Below are positions 9,018 to 17,760 of a stretch of DNA of 64,000 nucleotides, one piece after another. Every line of letters begins with the position of its first letter. Within the stretch, counting starts at the first letter, position 1. The stretch is from NCBI RefSeq assembly GCF_022539665.2, contig NC_081338.1, positions 310,001 through 374,000 of the forward strand, given 5' to 3'. Origin of the DNA: Daphnia carinata. Lineage: Eukaryota > Arthropoda > Branchiopoda > Diplostraca > Daphniidae. The position numbers and the translations under genes were made by a program. The notes under the pieces are model-generated. The model was not told the origin of the DNA and made no database searches. It saw only the letters and a list, made by a program, of their open reading frames with translations.

Positions 9018-9665
9018 TTACAATTTGGTGTAGAGATCAATTAGGTCCGTTGGATCGGCTTCAATCTGCAGGATGTCTTCTTCTGTTTCAGCTGTGCGCT
9101 CCACTAATCTTATTGGTTCCAACACTGGGGTTGGATCTTGAATTGGAGTTTCCAATGGATTCTCCTTTTGGGGTTCGATTGGTCGATCACCTCCGCTGGC
9201 TCCTGCTCCGACTTGGGGCTCCTCACTCTGGTTAATAAGAGTGGGGAGTCGCCACCCACGTAAGCGAAAAAGAATTGCTCTTGCTGCAATTGTTTGGGAA
9301 CTGGTCAACCCACTTGGAGTTGGTTCAGCTGCGGCTCCCTCCTCCTTCTCCTCCCCCTGGTTTATTGGGCGGTACCTGATGTCCCCGCAAAATTTCGGCT
9401 CGAGAGCTTCCTTGATGGTTGCCAAGGGCATGTGATGAATGGCAATTGGAAGTATGGAGGCAGCTCCTCTGATTTCGGGTTCGGCTGCTGCAAGGCGGTT
9501 GAAGATGCTAATTTGCCGCCGTCCTTCCGGGGTGTTTCTAAATCGCCTCGGCTGTTGTGGACCTGTCCACGGCCTCTCCAGACCCTCGGCCCTCCTCTTC
9601 GCCCTCTTGATTTTCTCGGCGTCGCGAATTTTTGAGGTGGTGTTGGAGACCTTACAGGTGCTCCG
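9018..9665 (-). CDS. Extra open frame in BEL leader, unknown product
   Basis: The frame is open for 215 codons and then stops at 9018-9020. It begins directly after TTTAG, preceded by a pyrimidine-rich tract (CTCTTTTCTTCTCCGCTTTAG on the sense strand in two overlapping views), a good splice-acceptor shape. The first in-frame ATG is at 9431 (137 residues from there). The upstream 78 codons have protein-like composition: a basic segment (KIKRAKRRAEGLERPW), then RRQISIFNRLAAAEPEIRGA. The C-terminal half is acidic and Pro-rich. There is no zinc knuckle, signal peptide or membrane segment. I do not recognise the family. It could be an accessory exon spliced from the LTR transcript, an N-terminal Gag exon, or captured host sequence. 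Confidence 0.5.
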   Translation of the reverse strand, partial: RSTCKVSNTTSKIRDAEKIKRAKRRAEGLERPWTGPQQPRRFRNTPEGRRQISIFNRLAAAEPEIRGAASILPIAIHHMPLATIKEALEPKFCGDIRYRPINQGEEKEEGAAAEPTPSGLTSSQTIAARAILFRLRGWRLPTLINQSEEPQVGAGASGGDRPIEPQKENPLETPIQDPTPVLEPIRLVERTAETEEDILQIEADPTDLIDLYTKL

Positions 9666-10078
9666 CTAAAGCGGAGAAGAAAAGAGTAGTAGTGGAGGAT
9701 ATAAATATCCTCCAAAGGGAGGGTATTCCAAAAAAGGTAAAAAAGGAAAAATTTGGACCCCTAAATGTGAAGCAACAAGGATGGCCGCTACACGCAGCAA
9801 GGCGAAATAGTGTATTTGAAAATTGAAAAAGGAAAAAAATTTTGGAGGCGGAGTCCCCAATGGCCGCCGACCACGCGACCGAAATTGCAAAAAGCAAAAA
9901 AAAATTTTTTCCCCACCCTACTTAGCCCTAACTTTACTTGAAGTAAATGGGAAGGGAGATGAAAAGGAAGGCAAAGCAAAACGTTTCTCAAAGGGAGAAC
10001 GAGAAGAGAGAAAAAAAAAATTTACCAAAAAATTCAAAATCAGAAAAAAAAGGGACGACCAAATTAATGGCCGCCAAC

Positions 10079-10281
10079 CACGTGTTTGCCCTAACAGTTG
10101 AAAGGCAAAAGGGAAAAAAAAGGGTGCCTACACACTCAACACGTGGTGAAAAAAGAAAAAAGTTTCACACGTGGCTCAACGAGTGGTAAAAGGCAAAAAA
10201 AAGGAAAAAAATTTCACGAGTCTTAACTAATCGCGTGGTGAAACAGCAAAAAAAGGTTTCACACGCTTAGGGTAACACGTG
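10079..10281. repeat. A-rich repeats with CACGTG E-boxes in BEL leader
   Basis: Perfect CACGTG hexamers occur at 10079, 10140, 10168 and 10276. Near-copies such as CACGCG and CACGAG lie between them, separated by AAAAAARG(T)TTCAC words. The arrangement looks like a degenerate 30-60-bp tandem repeat about 150 bases inside the 5' LTR. CACGTG is the known bHLH-Zip or CLOCK-type target. A regulatory role for the retrotransposon is only inferred. Confidence 0.5.
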
Positions 10282-10410
10282 TTCAAAAAAAGGGAAAATT
10301 CCCACGCGGTGTCTAGGTACTAAAAGAGGTGAGCCCAGAAAAACTCCCCCACAGAACACAACAAGTAAATACTTAAAGTAAGAAATTTTAACTTAAATTA
10401 AGAATACTTA

Positions 10411-10428
10411 AACGGTTACGAAGGACCA
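10411..10428 (-). other. BEL/Pao primer-binding site
   Basis: On the coding strand the bases directly after the 5' LTR read TGGTCCTTCGTAACCG. TGG pairs with a tRNA CCA end, and the position (0 bases from the LTR) is canonical. I do not assign the tRNA species. Confidence 0.75.
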
Positions 10429-10736
10429 TGAAGGGAAATAATCAGCCCGTGTTCTGACTTTTACCTTTAACAAATTGAAGTTGAAGAATTGAAACACACG
10501 GGAGGCACTGGTGATACTCGTTGTTAGCTGTAGGAGATGTATTTCGCGACTGAATGCCCCTTGCCCTCTCTTCCGAGACGGCCAATAGGCCTAGGGCGGG
10601 GCTTACATACAAGAAATGTACAATGGTGGCCCTCTATCGAGGACCACCCAATTCAAAAGTGCTAAAACGGCTGGGCAGCCTCGTGCGGCGTCCAGACCGC
10701 GTCGTCTGCTGTTGGGAATCTAATATATTCCCAACA
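10429..10736 (-). repeat. BEL/Pao 5' LTR
   Basis: This is the 308-bp copy of 1570-1877. I find no difference between the two by eye. For a minus-strand element this is the promoter-bearing LTR. It is followed at 10737 by the CTCCT duplication and then by the interrupted host transposon (AAAAGGCTCTTAGCC). Confidence 0.95.
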
Positions 10737-11758
10737 CTCCTAAAAGGCTCTTAGCCTCCCCATGCGCATCAATCATACCGTTGAGAAGTACAGAGGAGGG
10801 CCACAAGAGGCTGGAAAATTGTGGAGAAACATGCCAATATTTTCAATTCAAGAAATTGTTTAGGAGAACCCTCCATGAAAGTGAAGGCTCGTGAGTTTTA
10901 AAGTAACACAAAAACATTTGGCTCAAGTAGAATTGTTAGATAAAGTAAATTTTGGGGTTTACCATTTCAAATTAGAATTAAAAATTTGAAATTTAGAATT
11001 AGGTAACGATAGTAGTATGAAATAGTAAAAAATTTATGCAATTGGAAAAGTTTTTTATGACCACTATAAAGTGCAATATAAGTAATAAATATTTCTGATT
11101 TTACTCTAATAGTATTTTGTTAAATTAACTCTATCAAATATAATATAGTTCATGTTGTGCTGTAATTTTAATTAAAATAGCATAAGAAAAAAAAGTTTTG
11201 TGAACCATTTAAGTAATGAATAAACACCATCGGTAATTTAAAAAGGAAAATGAATATAAGCCGACGCTTTTACGCATTATGTTGCTTACTGGATTGGAGG
11301 CTAATTGTTCCAATTGAAACAATTTTAGAAAATAGGACTAACTCTAAATAGAAATAGGACTAATGCCTTGGAAAAATAGAACTGACCTAAAATATTTAAA
11401 AAGTCATTCCTATTTCACTGCAAATCCCAAAAAAGATAAAGTTTTTGAAATTGATATACAATTTCCAATATTCTGTTGTCGTTTAATATTCATTTTATGT
11501 GTTAATTACATTCAATTCCTATAAAACTTATATAAAGCCGCTGGGTATATCGAAGACATATGTTACACAATTTTTTCATCATGGGAGGTTCTAGGTACTA
11601 GCTGAGGAGGATGTAAGAGGGACTGAAGAGCCTGTCAGGCAGCTACCAGGCGGCGAAATAGAAGGTTCTAAGAGGAATTTAGGATGGTAATGGGGTAGAC
11701 TGAGGAGGAAAGTAGGCAGTTCTGCAGAGGTACTGAGGAGCCCGTCTTGCCGTGTGGG

Positions 11759-11922
11759 AAGGCAGCGATAAGTAGAATGATAAACGAGTAGACTTTAAAG
11801 TTCTCGAACCAATTAGTGAAAGTACCGAGACCTGCTTTTTCGGCTGCTGAGATGACGATTGCCGATGTTCCTGTGTTTTGATTGGGTCTAGTCGCGGAAT
11901 GTTCGTTCATGGCTGCTGTAAT
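11759..11922 (-). pseudogene. Viral-type glycoprotein C-terminus, fragment 2
   Basis: This continues fragment 1 (1404-1535) on the other side of the inserted transposon. Translation gives the membrane-proximal motif MNEHSATRPNQNTG, then the AAEKAGLGTFTNWFENF segment and the first part of the transmembrane helix, as in the glycoprotein at 46573-47232. Homology ends at about 11922, where unrelated sequence begins, so the N-terminal two thirds of the gene are absent. Confidence 0.85.
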
Positions 11923-12100
11923 ATATCATCTTTTTGCTCATAAGATAAGATGAGGAAACAAGGTGATTACACTTACCCTATTATTTCCATTATTTGATCA
12001 GCTTTAATATTTTTATAATACTATGAAGTAGATTACAAAATTTTCAATGAAGATTTTCCCTGCCTAGTTTCTATTCTGGTCACCGTCTCCAAACGACCAA
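11923..12100. repeat. Dispersed repeat, left member of an inverted pair
   Basis: This matches the reverse complement of about 15725-15943. Shared words include TATTTGATCAGCTTTAA, TTCAATGAAGA, CCGTCTCC and GAGGAAACAAG/GTTTCATTACC. The two copies are moderately diverged and point towards each other around the GalNAc-transferase/Copia interval. They may be LTR pieces of the Copia element whose pol end is at 15130-15410, but I cannot prove that. Confidence 0.55.
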
Positions 12101-12129
12101 ATTTTTCTGTTTCTCTACATACCATATTA

Positions 12130-13077
12130 CCCCGTTTCCATAAATAAGTCTAAAACTCTAAGTGGAACTGGGAAAACTGATAGAAAGGGTTGTTTTGTTT
12201 TGTATATTATGTGAATTAAACCTAGTAATAACCTAAACGAGACAGAAGAGGCAAAGAAGGTGGAGGAGGTGGTGGGGACTCCTGTTGTCGAATGTTTGTT
12301 TCCCTTTCGTGGCATTGCTAAGACTTCTTTTATTCCTTTCTGAATCTGTTGTCGAAATGTCTTCCATCTCTAAAGCCGATTTACATTACGCTTTTCTTCT
12401 TGGCATTATCTGAACAACGAATTATATTGAAAAAAAAATAATGAATGACCAACCATGAAATGAGTACTGTTACAACCCATGGGTCGTCGTTGCTTTCCAA
12501 AATAAGAAAATTCTCGGAATGAATCCTATACCCTATTATTGCCGAATCCAAATCATTGTGCGTAGCACATTCCATAAGGTAGAGCGTAAAACTGACAACA
12601 TACTGTGTTAATTTTCGAATTTGAATGCAAGGCTTTAGGTGAATTTCATAAAATATCATATCATTTGGCATAAGAACATCGATAACTTTTTGTGATATAT
12701 CAGTATCGTAATATTCAAGGCATACACCGATAATCAACATCACTACAGAAAAAGTATAATTGTTTCTCGCGCCATCGCATGCTCATATCATAAATAAAGA
12801 CCACTGGTTCGTGGTGTGCTATGCTTTTAACCCTATCCCCCCGACACAGAAAAAGCAAAATCCTTACTCTGATTGTTGTGCCTCTTCGCCGAAGAAGGAA
12901 AAAACTACATGGTAAGGACGAAAATTGAATGAGTTCCGCGTGGCGTTTGGTGGGTGCTGGCAGTGATCGCCCGAATCAATTTTGATTCCAATCAATTTTG
13001 TTCGATTCTTACGATTTTTTATTTTCCCCAGAATTTGGTTTGATGTTTTAATTCTGATTGTATGCTTCTTTACGATC
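12130..13077. other. No gene recognised; short shared repeat
   Basis: This stretch is AT-rich with no coding signal that I trust. The stretch 12790-12960 shares two blocks with about 26735-26800: TAAAGACCACTG(G/A)TTCGT and TGAATGAGTTCCGCG. An old dispersed repeat therefore lies here and downstream of the detached glycoprotein cassette. Confidence 0.5.
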
Positions 13078-14610
13078 CGAGGTATGTCGTGGAATCTGCA
13101 CTTTCGATGGTTTGGTGTATCGGCAACCTTAATGTCGACGTCGGAACAGGACTATTCCTTTCAGGACTCCAGTGATGACAGGCGGATTATTTGCAATTGG
13201 CAGAGATTATTTTTGAAAAGATTGGATCATATGACGACCAGATGGATATTTGGGGTGGCGAAAACATTGAAATGTCTTTACGAATTTGGCAGTGTGGTGG
13301 TCAAGCAGAAACATCGCCATGTCGCTCACGTATTCCAGAAATCGAGTCCTTACATCTTTTCCAGGTGGAGTGAATCAAATCCTCTATTCAAATCTTGCTC
13401 GAGCTGCGCTAGTATGGATGGACGAATGGAAAGAATTCTTTTTCAAAATGAACCCTGCAGCCAACCGCCTTCGTGATGCCCAGTCCATCCGGTCACGCCT
13501 TCCATTGCGTGATACAGTACCTACACAAAGTTTCCGGACAGCCGAGAGCGGCTTACGGAAAAACCGCTTTTTGTAGAATTCGCAGAAAATACAATAATTG
13601 TCTCATGTGGATGATTCTTCGAATGAATTTCTTCGCAAATAAAAGTTTTATACAGGTTTTTTTTACGAATTTTTAATTTTTTAACGGCAAATTTTTATTC
13701 TTAAAAAATTTGCGCTATCTTCCCAATCCGCATAGTAGCGATTTTCCTATTTATCTACTTTTTAAATCGGAGCAGAAAATATTCAAGGTCTCTACGGCGG
13801 CAGCAGTAGCCACTATAGGCTCTAAAAGATATTTTCCCCTCCGACTTATTATGTAGATAAGTAGGAAAATATTAGATTATAGTTTAAACGATGCTCTTTT
13901 TTTTAAGCCCAAAAAACGCCCTCGTAGCCCTATTATCGCCGTGTACATGAGATCCAAAGTAGCCCCATTTACTACAGGCCCTCTTGACTGTCCGGAAAGT
14001 TAATCGCCCGATTTAAAAGGGCCCTACCCGTGAATTAAAGATTCGTAAAAAAAACCCTTATAAAACTTTTCTTTGCGAACAAATTCATTTGAAGAATCAT
14101 CTACATCAGACTATTGTATTTTCTGCGAATTCTACGAAAAGCGGTTTTTCCATAAGCCGCCCTCGGCTGTCCGGAAACTTTGTGTAGGTACTGTAGGTTT
14201 AAATGCAATGATTTTAATTGGTAATTGAAGAACATTTGGTTTGAGAACTTTTCCCCTGCACCAGACAGATTTTTCGGAAAGGTCATTCATAAAGCAACTG
14301 GCAAATGTTTAGAGCGATCACTTGTCGGTAGAGGTGTATTCCAACCTGCTGGACGGCTTAAGCTCGTTCCATGCGTTACGCATTGGTTTGATGCACATTT
14401 GTGGGTTGCCATATGGAATAATACCAAGAAACATAGTCGCACGCATGTCGGTTATATTATGTCCAACGAATCGCTTTGTGTCGATGACTGAGACGGTGAA
14501 GCTCGTGCCATGGCGCGTTCTGGATTTAGCAAGCAATTATGGTACCATAATTTGAGAACCAAAGCCATTGTTAATAGCGATTCCGGCCGAATGTTTGTCC
14601 AGCTCGCGCC
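13078..14610 (+). pseudogene. Polypeptide N-acetylgalactosaminyltransferase pseudogene
   Basis: This is a decayed member of the enzyme family that starts mucin-type O-glycosylation in the Golgi. In order it shows the end of the GT-A domain (MSWNLHFRWF, then [16 protein letters not shown]), the diagnostic [18 protein letters not shown] followed by RIWQCGG, and NLARAALVWMDEWKEFFFKMNP. A ricin-type lectin segment follows (FFGKVIHKATGKCLERS, SNESLCVDD). The frame shifts just after GRDYF, again near the QAE region and in the lectin part, and one Trp-stop-Leu break is visible near 14225. A MITE with a TA duplication sits in the codons between the catalytic and lectin parts (13515-14193). The N-terminal catalytic half and membrane anchor are absent. 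No introns are obvious, so it may be a retrocopy or an exon cluster of a dead gene. Confidence 0.85.
13515..14193. mobile_element. TA-flanked MITE (CAGTACCTACACAAAG ends)
   Basis: The TIRs begin CAGTACCTACACAAAGTTTC and extend through CCGGACAGCCGAG; the right end is the reverse complement. TA duplications lie at 13513-13514 and 14194-14195. Removing the element and one TA restores the transferase frame across the junction (RD|RFKCNDFNW). The core shares AAATCGGAGC(A/G)GAAAATATTC and CTACGGCGGCAGCAG with the element at 38769-39242. There is no transposase frame. The ends fit Tc1/mariner-type MITEs. Confidence 0.9.
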
Positions 14611-15129
14611 CGCCAGAAACTCCAGAAGATGTTTCCGTTCATAATTGCGATGGTTCGTAATAACAGTAGTGGATTCTACAATCGGAATATAGGAGTTGAT
14701 GTGCTAAGACCCGCGCATGCTCAACAAATTCGCGTGCTCCTCCCAATGCCGCCTCACGTCCTGCCTTATGTCGCCTACATTAACAAATGTGAATTTGGTG
14801 TTAATTTTCCTTCGGTAAGGATAGAAGGTGATATCTAAACCCGTTCCATTCTTAAAACTGAGCCTCAGCTATTGCTTGAAGTCGAAGAGCGAGGGGAAAA
14901 AACTGAGCATTCTATGAACTCGATGGCGTTCTTCTCTACTTGGCTCTGCGAACGTGCCTCGTTCTTGCATGTGCTATTTCCTAGGTGACAAGTATTCTCA
15001 AAACCCAAAGTTGAGCAGTCATCAACAAAATCGGATATCGCAACGAAACTAAAGACTACGGAATACGGGTCGAAGGAGAAAGAACTAGACTTATCAACGA
15101 CCTTAAATCTACGTCTCGTAAGATTTCTT
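14611..15129. other. No gene recognised between pseudogenes
   Basis: The open frame 14629-14838 (69 residues) has no motif I recognise and could be the tail of the transferase relic or chance. The segment 14865-15129 probably contains more of the Copia RNase H region, but the frame is too broken to align with confidence. Confidence 0.4.
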
Positions 15130-15410
15130 TTCCATAGTGGACCAGTAGCCCGAACCAACAAGAAGCAGTCTTCTACTGCCCTCTCGACAACTGAAGCAAA
15201 CTACATATCTACTTGTGAAGTTGCATAGGCTGTTGCCTGGCTGAGTTATCTACTTAAAGACTTCATCGGAACTCAAAGTCAACTTGTTGATATATTTACT
15301 CAACACAAGCTGAACTTAGCACAAATTTTTGATGAGGTGAGAAGGAGGATCAGTGTAGGCAAGCTATCTGATTAAGTCAACAAGGGTTTGAGGGAGAGTT
15401 TAGCCTCGGT
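15130..15410 (+). pseudogene. Copia-type pol end (RNase H) relic
   Basis: Translation gives GPVAR-KKQSS, then ALSTTEANYISTCEVA, AVAWLSYLLKDFIG and QLVDIFT, with a closing RRRISVGKLS. STTEAEY and DIFTKPL-like motifs are hallmarks of the Copia/Pseudoviridae RNase H and Pol end. One in-frame stop and the loss of the TKPL motif mark it as dead. A purine run GAGGGAGAGTTT at about 15393 could be the polypurine tract, with an LTR beyond it. I see no upstream RT. Confidence 0.75.
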
Positions 15411-15724
15411 ATTTGTGTTTTTCCCTTTTTCCCTTTCGTCTGCTACTGTAAATTGTCAAGAGCTTCTGTCGCACACTTCTACTTATATATAATTGTTGCT
15501 GCAAGTGGTAAAGTTCTGTAGCGTATGTAATAGTTGTACAAGTTGTAATAGTTAGAACTGTGAGTTATTATTTGTAGTATTACTTGTAGGGTAGTTTCGG
15601 CAACACAATTGTTGTCGTTCTGAGACAGAAAAGCTTATCCAGGGTTTCTCCCATAAGTCGGCTATCCTTTTTCCTACCCAAAATTCCCAAACGAACCAAA
15701 AGGCATAAGTAGTCTCGTTCGTCC

Positions 15725-15943
15725 TTTCAAGGTAACAAATAACAGTATGGAGACGGTAACCTGAACAGGAATATTCTAGGAACTTTCTTCATTGAATACT
15801 TTCCAGTTTGTCTTTGTAACCCCCTTAATAGAATCATAAAATATTGTTAAAGCTGATCAAATAATACAAACAGTACGGTATCTTACATGGAAATAATATC
15901 TTGTTTCATTACCTTATCTTCTTACAGAACTAAAGATGATTAA
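15725..15943. repeat. Dispersed repeat, right member of an inverted pair
   Basis: This is the reverse-complement partner of 11923-12100. It contains TATGGAGACGGTAACCTG, GTTAAAGCTGATCAAATAA and GGAAATAATATCTTGTTTC. It runs directly into the start of the satellite array (GATGATTAAAAACGGGTGC at about 15936). Confidence 0.55.
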
Positions 15944-16583
15944 AAACGGGTGCTTCTTATCAGAGGGACAGTTAAGAGAGTCTAAATACATAAATAAAAA
16001 GTCTGTAACAAATGGGTAGGTGTGTCGGGCTAAATTGAACGTAGGGGTAGGTAAATCGGATTTTTAAAAACGAAGGGGAAGGTTTGTCGGGCTCAACAAA
16101 ACGAAGGGGTAGGTGTGTCGAACAGCTTTCAACAAAGGGTTAGGTATGTCGGTCTGTATTAATCGATGGGGTAGGTGTGTCGTCCGGCTTCCAAAGAAGA
16201 GGTAGGTATGTCGGACAGCTTTAATTGAAGGGGTTGGTGTGTTGTTCAATTTCCATCGAAGTGGTAGGTATGTCGGCCTGTGTTAATCGAAGGGGTAGCT
16301 GTGTCGATCAGTTTTAAACGAACGGGTAAGTATGTCTGTCTTAATAAAACAAAAAGGTACATATGATGGCTGTAATTGTAGTATATTTATAATGGGGTAG
16401 ATGTGACGGGAGCGTCTTTTAATTTTTTAGTGGGTACATATGTCGGGGTAGCTTTGACGGAGGATGTTTTCCCTTTTTCTGCAGGGGTACGTATGTCGGG
16501 GTAGATTTGTCGTTTTTTGGGGTAATTCTGTCGAAACCTCTAGGTACTTCTGACGGAGGGTAGCACTGTCCTCATGCCTCTGC
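15944..16583. repeat. Satellite array 1, ~33-bp GGGTAGGTGTGTCGG units
   Basis: About 16-18 units of the form GGGGTAGGTNTGTCGG followed by NNTNTTAATCGAA occur from 16010, with unit length 32-36. A lead-in (AAAACGGGTGCTTCTTATCAG, TCTAAATACAT, CTGTAACAAATGGGTAG) precedes them. A lead-out (GTGACGGGAGCGT, GGGTACATATGTCGGGGTAG) follows them. Array 2 (24580-25135) has the same lead-in and lead-out in the same orientation, so this is a defined repeat element and not simple slippage. At 16584 it abuts truncated Gypsy integrase sequence. Confidence 0.85.
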
Positions 16584-16604
16584 TATGTCCACTGTACGAT
16601 TTGA

Positions 16605-17760
16605 TTATACTTTAACGACACGATAAGGGCCTCGAAAATTCGATTTAAATTTCCGGTTGTCTCCTTTCTGCACGACCCGGACGTCTAGTAAGACTCTATC
16701 CCTCGGTTTATAATTAAATATCTTGGCCCTTTTGTTATATTGTTCTTTTTGTCGTTCTCTGGCTTTTTCATTTTCTTCCCGTGCCCGCTGGAAACTACAT
16801 TTTAGTCTTTCTAACAGCGTGTCGACGTAGCCACCAGATAAGGGTCTGGCTTCGGGAACTGCTCCCAGAATTTTGTTGATGAGTATGTTGCAATCCCGAC
16901 CGTGCATCATGTAGAAAGGTGACTCGTTGGTGGAGGAGTGAACGAATGCCCGGTACGCGAAACAGATTTCTCCCAATATGTCTTCCCAATTATGATGTTG
17001 CCCGTCTACGAGTTCTTTTCTTAGCCTAGTTGTGAGGGTCCGGTTTCCCCATTGCTTGCCGGGTTATATGCTGTAGTGAATCTTTGTTCGAAGTTGAGTT
17101 TTTTTGCAAAAGTATTTAAATAGACCGGAGGTAAAATTCGGTCCTCTATCTGAGACGATAGCTAGTGGGGACCCATGGATCAATACAACATTATTATACA
17201 CGCATTCGGCAGTGGTACGGGCAGTTTGGTCGGGAATGGCGACAGCAATTACATAATTTGTGAAGTAATCGGCGATTACACAAATACAGTTATTTCCGTT
17301 AGGGGATATTGGTTGGGGCCGGGGCATAAAAAATCTATCCCTATAATCTGAAATGGGAATTTAGCTACTTCATGTGGAAACAGGAAAGCTCTGAGGCTGG
17401 AGTTCGTATTTGCGATGCAAATTTCACAAGCAGAGCAGTATTCTTTTATATCTTTTCTCATCGTGGGCCAATAGCAATTATTTTTAACTTTTAGGTAGGT
17501 TCTAAGGAAGGCAAGGTGACTTGACATAGGTTCATCATGCATTTGTTTTAACACTACCAGCCGTAAGGTAAGGGGCAGAATAACTTGGGGATTTAAAATA
17601 TTTCTCTTGCTTTTTGCCGTCGGTGTTTCTATTCTGTAAAGCACACCACTTGTAACTTGATAAAAGCCAATTTCTTTTGCCCAAATTGGCATATTTTTCT
17701 CGTTCTCTTCTGAAAGAACTCCGTCGTCTAGATATTTCTTTATTGCTTGACATAATGGAT
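16605..17760 (-). pseudogene. Gypsy-B integrase, broken
   Basis: Pieces include the zinc-binding segment (PMSSHLAFLRTYLKVKNN, CSACEICIANTN), the first core Asp (IGIDFLCPGP, broken nearby), the second Asp (VSDRGPNFTSGLFKYF) and the C-terminal stretch from GEICFAYRAFVHSS to GPYRVVKV. The third acidic residue region (NPASNGKTE in Gypsy-A) is lost in a small deletion/frameshift near 17050-17090. At least three frames are needed to read it. It stops at the satellite junction at 16584. Confidence 0.85.

Larger units (their letters stand above)
7934..10428 (-). other. BEL/Pao 5' leader (2.5 kb)
   Basis: This is the sequence between the 5' LTR and the gag ATG on the minus strand. It contains the primer-binding site, a tandem E-box-bearing repeat (10079-10281), an open frame behind a splice-acceptor-like site (9018-9665) and a tandem CTCF-like repeat (8376-8827). 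Poly-T of about 22 bases sits at 8757-8778. The remainder (7934-8375, 8828-9017, 9666-10078) is A/T-rich with many A-runs and no further coding signal that I can support. Leaders of related elements are usually much shorter. Confidence 0.8.
1570..10736 (-). mobile_element. Full-length BEL/Pao LTR retrotransposon
   Basis: The element is 9167 bp. Two 308-bp LTRs flank an internal region coding on the minus strand for Gag (DUF1759-like), protease, RT, RNase H and integrase, in BEL/Pao order. The 5-bp target duplication CTCCT lies at 1565-1569 and 10737-10741. Copy B of the host transposon at about 37800 shows the unoccupied site. The LTRs look base-for-base identical by eye, so the insertion is recent. 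The polyprotein frame has a single in-frame stop. It is otherwise open over about 2050 codons. The 2.5-kb leader between primer site and gag is unusually long and structured. Confidence 0.95.
1536..11758. mobile_element. CCC...GGG TIR DNA transposon, copy A (split by BEL)
   Basis: The outer ends are CCCACACGGCA at 1536 and TGCCGTGTGGG ending at 11758, a perfect 11-bp inverted repeat. The flanks read ...GGAA and AAGGCAGCG. The uninterrupted glycoprotein sequence at about 46698 reads GGAAGGCAGCG, so the element inserted with a 2-bp duplication (AA). After subtracting the nested BEL element and its duplication, about 1.05 kb remains. It has no coding capacity and is presumably non-autonomous. 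The interior matches copy B (37774-39345), including AAAAGG(C/A)TCTTAGCCTCCCC, GTAACGATAGTAGTATGAAATAG and an AGTCCTATTT fold-back motif. A subterminal GGACTGAGGAGCCCGTC occurs near the right end. The superfamily is not recognised. Confidence 0.85.

Noticed and set aside
8942-9235. 97-codon plus-strand Leu-rich open frame
   Set aside because: It is antisense to the better supported minus-strand leader frame. Its Leu-richness mirrors the acidic sense codons.
16064-16249. CRISPR-like regularly spaced repeats
   Set aside because: The units are contiguous and diverged, with no unique spacers or cas genes, in a eukaryotic context. They are a satellite.
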